From positions 18,577,394 through 18,634,893 of the forward strand of contig CM022672.1 of NCBI GenBank assembly GCA_012295275.1: a stretch of 57,500 nt of DNA. The letters run 5' to 3'. Under the pieces are notes generated by a model that saw nothing but the letters and a program-made list of their open reading frames with translations, ran no database searches and had not been told where the DNA came from. This stretch comes from Chrysomallon squamiferum. Taxonomy: Eukaryota > Mollusca > Gastropoda > Neomphalida > Peltospiridae. Positions 51,055 through 57,500 of this stretch are shown one piece after another; positions within the stretch are counted from its first letter, which is position 1, and the number at the start of each line of letters is the position of its first letter. The position numbers and the translations under genes were made by a program.

Positions 51055-54045
51055 TCAAAAGTATATCTGTTTGGCTTCTGATGGCAGTTGTTCCACAGGG
51101 CAGTAAGGACACTTGACTCTGAAAAAAGATTTCATTTTTTTAAAAAAAAAGTTAAACTAAGATTATTAAATCAGTAATTTTAAATTTAATATGACTTTTC
51201 TAAAATAATATATGTGTGTATGGGTTCGGGTATTGTAAAAAAAAAAAAAAAAAATGGTTGTATGTTATAAAGGTGAACTTACTTGTTTCCATTGGCAAGT
51301 TTGTTGAGGGCATCACGGGAGATAACGTGACCACAAACCAGTCTCAGTGGTGGATTGCTGTCTGTGCTCTGCTGCCGAAGGATGGGACAGGCAAATGTGG
51401 AGTGGTATCTGTACTCCATCCCCATGTCTATTTCAACCTGAAATAACAACGGTTATGAAAAATAGTAATTAGTCAGTTAGAAATCGATTATGTATGCTTA
51501 TTTTGTGTTGTTTTCAGTTAATCTGAATTCTCCGTGTGAGATATTTTTGTACAGAGTAATATTGCTGGTTGTAGCATACTCACAGGTAATTCGTCTTTGT
51601 TGGCCCACACACCGGGAACCCGTCTTTCATTCATCACTTGTCGAATACTTAGCAAGGGAGGTAACGCATGACAGCCAGCACGAATACTGAAGCCAGACAA
51701 CAATATATACATAAATACATTAATATATAAATATATATATATTAAAATATTAGTAACATTCAAAGAAAATGGATACCGAGCAATATTTTTCTATTTCTCA
51801 ATATACTGTACAAAAAAAATTATGTTCTGTTGAGCAAGGCCACACATTTCATAGCAATCCCTTTTTAATGTGTTTATGTTACTTCAGTATTAATGTAAGA
51901 AGTAACTTATTAAAAAAAAATAATAATTAAAAAAAAATACAGCTTCATATTATAGCACTTATATTACTGCATTTTAAATTTCCCACATCTTTCTGTTATA
52001 ATTTCAAAGGTAAAATAATATGGGATGGATAATATAGCTTCCTTACATATAAAATATAACAGGATCTGCTTTCTTAACTGTAATTTCAGTAAAGACAATG
52101 CAGTGCATGAGGCCTTTATGGCATAATACAATCAATGATGGTGATTTTAAAATGTACAGTAAAAGGTAAAGTTTAAAACATTAAATAAAATAACATACCT
52201 AACACTGAGTGGACTTTCTACTGAAAGCCCCATCAGACTGCAAGCATCTCTTGTGAAAACATCACAGATTTCTTCCCAGTAGATAGGATCAAGCAGTGTG
52301 ACGTATGGTGAGTTCTCCAAACCTTGTTTCAGGTACAGAAGACTTCCCATGAGAACCTGCAGTTCTGTAATAAAAACACTCATTTAGAGCTTGTCCGAGA
52401 TTTAAAAAAACAATCCATATATATATATATAAATATCAGCTTTAATACTTTGTTATTATTATATCCCTTCCTACTTGGTTTTCTTTAAAAGAAACAGAAA
52501 TTCACATCAAAGGGCTTGTTTTCTTACTCTTATGTGATGTGAAATAGAATGACAGGCACAAAAATCATGTCAACTGGTTATTCGGTAGAACCAAAATTAG
52601 GTTGTTTAGTAACCATAAACAAGAAGATTTGTTTCTATAACTTAATATTCTGATTGCCCAAACATTTCAAAACTGATTACTTAATACTGATGTAAAAAAG
52701 TAATTTGATGACTAGCCAACCCATAAAAATGACCAAATCAGCAGAATTCCACACTGAGAATAGTTTACTTAACACATAAAACTTTACTGAATGAGAGGCT
52801 GTTTCTTGATAAACTACAAAACTGGATGATGCAGCTGTAGCACTTTCAAAAGTTTGATAAAAATAAGACAATGTATGGGAGACCATAACTCCCGACATCA
52901 GAGATGCAACTGAGCAGACGATTAACTCACTTAAAAACAACTCATCAAATGAAATATATTCTAGCTATGTGAATTACCTCAAACACATGTCTGAGCATCA
53001 TTAAGTCATCAATGCATCAAGTGAAAGAATATATTCTAGATATCTGAATTACAAAACCACATTTACCTCTTACGTGCTGGTTTGCAAAAGGAGCAAAATT
53101 TCTGGTATAGAGCAGAGCCTCGATTTGGTTCTGTGGTCCATGTCTGATTAGATCAACAAAGTAGAGACGATGTAGTTTGAACTCTAGAGAGCTGTTCTGC
53201 TCTATCAATTTCTGTCGATTGGCTTCAGCCCATCTGTAGACAGAAAAGATAAAAAGCTCTAGGTAAATAAATAACATTTTAATTATTTTGAACAAAAAAA
53301 GAAATGAAAAATTCATTACTTAATAAGTATCAGAAAAAAAAATGAAGAAGAAAGCTCTAGAATGGTCAATAAATAAAATATGTAAATATATCAAAACTTT
53401 CTCATTTATGGAAGGCACAAATTAATGCTAAAACAAAAACAAAACTTTTAATATCTATTTCATAACTTCTAGTTTAGCATGGAAGAGTAATTATGAATAC
53501 TTACTCCAAAGCAGGTTTCAAATCCTGTGCTTTCAAGGCTTCAAGAATCCTGTGTAGTTCTAGAAATGGTTCTTTCTTAGCATCATCCAGATGGAGCATT
53601 GCATCCTGAACAACCAAATGCACAAAAGCATTAATTTAGTTGGTTTTATTTTGCTGTTATTTAATTTTCATTAATTTCCAGTCATACTGAACTTTCTACA
53701 TATGTACTGTAACAACCAAGTAAATAGTTTATCCTGGAATAATGTTGGCCCTCTGCTTAGGGCTTTCTTATTTTAACAGTTTATTTATTTTAGCACACCT
53801 GCAAATTTTCAGTTCTTGTGTAAAGGGTGTCAGAAATGTAACAATTTTACAAATGATGCAAAACTTTTATCTTAACCATTAAACAATGAAAATAAAAATT
53901 AAACTTTTTCATCCACAATGCATGTATGAAATTTCTGTACAACAAAATATTGTATTTGAAATTATTATATTGTCATTTAATTCTAATTGAACCATTTTGT
54001 GAAATATTTCACAAAAACTCATATTAAATTTCAGTATATTATAGT

Positions 54046-54099
<54 letters not shown>

Positions 54100-56330
54100 T
54101 TGTTTGTGTTTTCAAATGTACCTCATTTAGTGCCTCTGCAACATCAAGCATTCCCTGTCTGAGGAAATGTTCAGCAATTACTTCATTAAGAAGTTTTATT
54201 TTTGCTTCTCCATCAAAAGCTCCTTCAGTTGTTATTACAGAGAAATCAGATACAAAATTCTGAAATGATAACAACAATAATTACAACAAGACTGGAATGT
54301 TTTAACAGTTACTACATCATGTCTATGAGCTCACATATTAATATTTCCTAAGACACAAGAAATAAGAAACTTTTAACACTGAACTTGCATAATATATTTA
54401 TTAATACTTTAAAACAAAATAGCAAACCATTTCAAGTAGTTCATGGCTTCTCCCTTCTGATTTAAGGAAGACTAAGTTAAGGAAGGAAAAAAAATTCAAA
54501 ACAAAAGTAAAATCAACAAAAACAATATAAACATTTAATTTAAGAGTAGTATTGAATATATATAAATTTAAATGAAATTATTTAAATAATATAATCAGTT
54601 TAATGAGGTGGAACATAACAATAAATATTCAAATTTAAACTTTATTCAAAAAAAAATTATTACATAAATTGGTACTTTTGTAAGAAAACAGTTTTGTTTT
54701 TAAAAGGTGACATGGTTTGTACCTGGGACACAATGAGAGTTCAACATTTGGCATAGGCAAGGTAATTTTGCATATTTGTGCAACATTGATTAATTCATGT
54801 TATATACACCATGTAATAAAAATGATTTTACTGATATTTGCAAGGATTGTTTCCTGAGTCAATACAGACTGGTTTAACAGAGACAAGTTTTTTTTCTTTT
54901 TTCTTTATTAGTTTAATTTTATTTTTATAATGTTATTTGTTTTGTTGTTATTTACTTTTTCTTCTGTTGTATTCGGTTGTTGTTTTGGAGGGGGTTTTGT
55001 AGTTGTGCGTTTTTTGTTTGTTTTGTTTTGTTGTTGTTGTTGTTATTACTGGTTTTTTGCAGGGTCAAAGTGAATGGTGTGTTTCATTTTTTTTTTTTTT
55101 GTCCTGTAACATTATTAATAATATTACTTGGTTTTAGTAAATCTTACCCTGTCCACTGCTTTTCCAACCTTAGACACTGATCCATGCAGGTCTTTGTGTT
55201 CAGTGCTAATTCTTGACACTGCTTCTCGGATTCTTTTCACACTCTGCGACAGAATCAGGGCTTGAGTTGCTGTCAGCTCTTGGTCATCTGGAACTAAAAC
55301 AAACAAAACACATATTGTTAAAAAAAAATGTAAAAGAAAAAAAAAAAAAAATTCTTAATTTTATGATTAGTGAATTTTGAAAATGTCAGATCCTAAGGCT
55401 GACACTAACAAGAGAAAAGAACCATTTACTCTTTTACTGTTGCTACACTTCTTAATCTGTTTGTTTATCATTTACCTTTAAAATTTGCAATACACAACCA
55501 ATCAACTGAAAGCCAAGAAGTCAGTGCTATTTTTTTTTTTTTTTTAACTTCTACACCCACTTTCTTCAAAAATAAATAAATTTTCATGATATTGTTGGCT
55601 GACTTGCCATAGTTTGTTTGTTGTTGTTTTGTTTCTGTTTTGTTTGGTTTTACCACAGACTATGAAACTGTATTGGAGTGGTGAGTCTGACAATCCTCCT
55701 TTGTATATAATACAAAGCACTGCATCAAGAAAAATCATTCCTCATCCTTATGGTATATCACTAATTGGATGTGTTATCTCACCCCGCAGTAGCCAACAAA
55801 ACATGTTTCTCTTAGTATTTAATGAAGTAAATTAATCATATCTTTGAAATTTTTGACCTCACTTCTGAAAATGCCAATTTATATCTGAGAATTATGGTTT
55901 TGGTTTAGCCAAGAAGTAAAATACAGAAATAATTTATTTTTATTTTATTGAAATAGACACGACAAGCCTGGATTAATAAATATAGACAGTGAAACTAATT
56001 TTTTATTTATTTATTTTATTTTATTTTATTTTATTTTTTTAAATGTAATTTAAGCAGACACAAAGACAGAAAGAGGGGAGTTTAAATATTTCTTATCATC
56101 CGGATATTTCCGGAAACGACCGTAAAAAAACAAAAACAAAAGGCGATCGTTCCTCGATTGATTTTGTTTTCATAAATAAAATAAACATATATACCTTCTG
56201 AAAGTTCATTCCGGATACTTTGAATAGAATTAATAAGTTCAGTAATTGTTTTATTAGTGTGCTCTTGAAGAGACGAAAATTTCGATAGTACTTTGTCTAT
56301 TTCACGTTCAACAGCTGTACAACAATCCAT
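51055..56330 (-). CDS. RMND5A: E3 ubiquitin ligase subunit RMND5A (GID2/RMD5 homologue)
   Basis: Catalytic RING subunit of the CTLH/GID ubiquitin ligase complex, which pairs with MAEA. Coding exons (minus): 56330-56195, 55293-55148, 54259-54122, 53605-53505, 53233-53067, 52364-52199, 51686-51584, 51437-51283 and 51118-51055, with matching phases. The product is 391 residues, the same length as human RMND5A. It begins [15 protein letters not shown]. LisH lies at about 115-140 ([20 protein letters not shown]) and CTLH at about 150-210 ([32 protein letters not shown]). [19 protein letters not shown] is highly conserved. The C-terminal degenerate RING ([34 protein letters not shown]) has the family's Cys/His pattern. 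All nine exons are intact. A long AT tract sits in the intron after LisH. Confidence 0.97.
54049..54096. repeat. AT microsatellite in an RMND5A intron
   Basis: About 24 uninterrupted AT units, 25 bp downstream of the LisH exon donor. The poly-Ile-Tyr frame running out of the exon is intron sequence. Confidence 0.95.
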
Positions 56331-56379
56331 CTTCGTTAGCTAACCTTCACCTTTCCAGTAATTTCTATAATAAACCGGA

Positions 56380-56400
56380 AGTGGTTTCTCGAAACCTGAT
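56380..56400 (-). promoter_or_regulatory. ETS-type site upstream of RMND5A
   Basis: ACCGGAAGTG (about 56384-56393) lies about 55 bp upstream of the RMND5A start codon. It matches the GABP/ELK ETS core CCGGAAGT that is common in housekeeping promoters. No TATA box is adjacent. Confidence 0.4.
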
Positions 56401-57500
56401 CTAAGTTACTTCTGACGAAAATAATTATCTTTTTCATTATTTATTTATTTGTTTATGCACAATACAATATGATTTAAATTTTTATTTATTTATTTATTTT
56501 CAGATGATTTTGTTTATTAAATTAGAAATGACAACAAAAGTGCAAAATTAAACCAATTACATTAAAGTTTCTTACATTATTAATACTAGCTTAAAAGTTG
56601 CAGTGTATTAATTGATGTCAATTATTTTCTTTTTAGTCCGATTGTTTTTTGGGGGTGTTTGTTGTTGTTGTTATTGTTGTTTTATTTATTTTGAATAATT
56701 AATAATAATAATTAAATTATTTAACTTTAACAACGCATAAATAATGTTAAAATAAATAAATAAAAAAAAAGATTAAATAAAAACGAAACGCACTAAAACT
56801 AGCATATGAATAAAGAGGTGCATAAAATATTGTATTATTCACGCAGGGTCTATGGAACGCAGATAGACCAATCATTTTCTCTATATTTATAAGCAGTTCT
56901 TCTACACAGAATCGGTGATTGGCTAATAAAATCCAGAATTTTTTTTTATTATTATTATTATTATTTTTTTTTTTATATGTGATTTTGTTGTTGTTGTTGT
57001 TCTTCTTCTTCTTCTTGTTTTTTGTAGTGTGGGGGTCAAGATGATTTTTTATTTTATTTAATTTAATTTATTATTTATTTATTTGCTAAGTAAAAGGGAG
57101 AGAAAAACTGCTTTTTAAAGTGTTTCACTGGTAATTTCACAATTCTGATGTTTCAGCACAGGGAACATATTCTGTTAATATCTCACGATATATAGGAATA
57201 ACTAGAATTATAGGTAATAATAATAATAATAATAATAATAATGATAATAATAATAATTTAAAATGCCACTAATTAAATGACGGAATGAATAAATGAATGA
57301 GTGAATTAAGTTTGTGCCTTTTAATGCATGACAGCGCTCTGTTCAAATTAAAAATTAGAAATTTAAAATTACAATTTAGATTCCTTGAGACATCAACGAT
57401 TTGTACATGCATAAAAATGAAAACAGTTTCTGCGTTTATAGAAGCAGGAATAGGACGTGTAGTTTCCCAAACATTTTGCATTACGCCTATGATTCTAAAA
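56400..57500. other. Intergenic end of window
   Basis: AT-rich DNA with TTA, CTT and AAT tracts (the AAT tract at about 57215-57256). A short minus-strand frame at 57269-57481 matches no known family and may be chance or the edge of a gene beyond the window. Confidence 0.5.
56868..56922 (-). promoter_or_regulatory. CCAAT and TATA-like motifs
   Basis: On the minus strand a CCAAT box (56922-56918) is followed about 30 bp later by TATAAATA (56890-56883). A second CCAAT lies on the plus strand at 56868-56872. The spacing resembles a small TATA promoter. It lies 500 bp upstream of RMND5A, which has its own ETS-type proximal region, so it may serve another transcript or be chance in AT-rich DNA. 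Confidence 0.25.

Noticed and set aside
53909-54121. C-terminal extension of the RMND5A LisH exon through an AT tract
   Set aside because: Read-through into the intron past a good donor at 54121; the next exon continues the conserved protein in phase.
57269-57481. 70-codon minus-strand frame at the window edge
   Set aside because: No recognised motif; cannot be told from chance without the adjoining sequence.

Overview
The window is AT-rich animal nuclear DNA, full of TTA/AAT, AT, GA and TG microsatellites. Its genes are split into short exons by GT-AG introns. The protein repertoire (a muscle-type myosin regulatory light chain with invertebrate features, FBXW4, TMED4/9, a multi-exon HPDL and RMND5A) fits a lophotrochozoan, most likely a mollusc. 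The exact taxon cannot be read from the sequence. No prokaryotic, CRISPR or phage feature was seen. All exon borders were derived by hand from ORF continuity, GT-AG sites and matching intron phases.

Layout. 1-5.9 kb: intergenic, microsatellite-rich. About 6.0-19.4 kb, plus strand: myosin regulatory light chain with a candidate promoter and noncoding exon near 6.0-6.1 kb, a 4-codon first coding exon at 10418, two tandem alternative second exons (13164-13247 and 13319-13414) and common exons to 18130. 29.3-20.4 kb, minus strand: a transcription-factor-like locus with a common 292-residue N-terminal part (two exons) followed by three exons that each start in phase 0 and end in their own stop; two carry CENP-B/pogo-type helix-turn-helix domains and one carries C2H2 zinc fingers. 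30.5-34.3 kb, plus: FBXW4. 37.0-41.6 kb, plus: a TMED4/TMED9-type p24 cargo receptor with two 116-nt alternative exons for part of the GOLD domain. 48.9-45.8 kb, minus: HPDL. 56.3-51.1 kb, minus: RMND5A. 56.4-57.5 kb: intergenic with CCAAT/TATA-like motifs.

The main theme is exon duplication that diversifies proteins. Three of the six genes use arrays of alternative exons: the phosphorylatable N-terminus of a myosin light chain, the lumenal GOLD domain of a Golgi trafficking receptor, and the DNA-binding tail of a possible regulator. The regulator locus looks like the arthropod lola/mod(mdg4) design (one shared N-terminus, interchangeable DNA-binding C-termini), but with transposase-derived HTH modules next to a zinc-finger module; it is the best candidate for something undescribed. 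The other genes are conserved housekeeping genes (ubiquitin ligase subunits, early secretory pathway, mitochondrial coenzyme Q head-group synthesis) with no evident functional link to one another.
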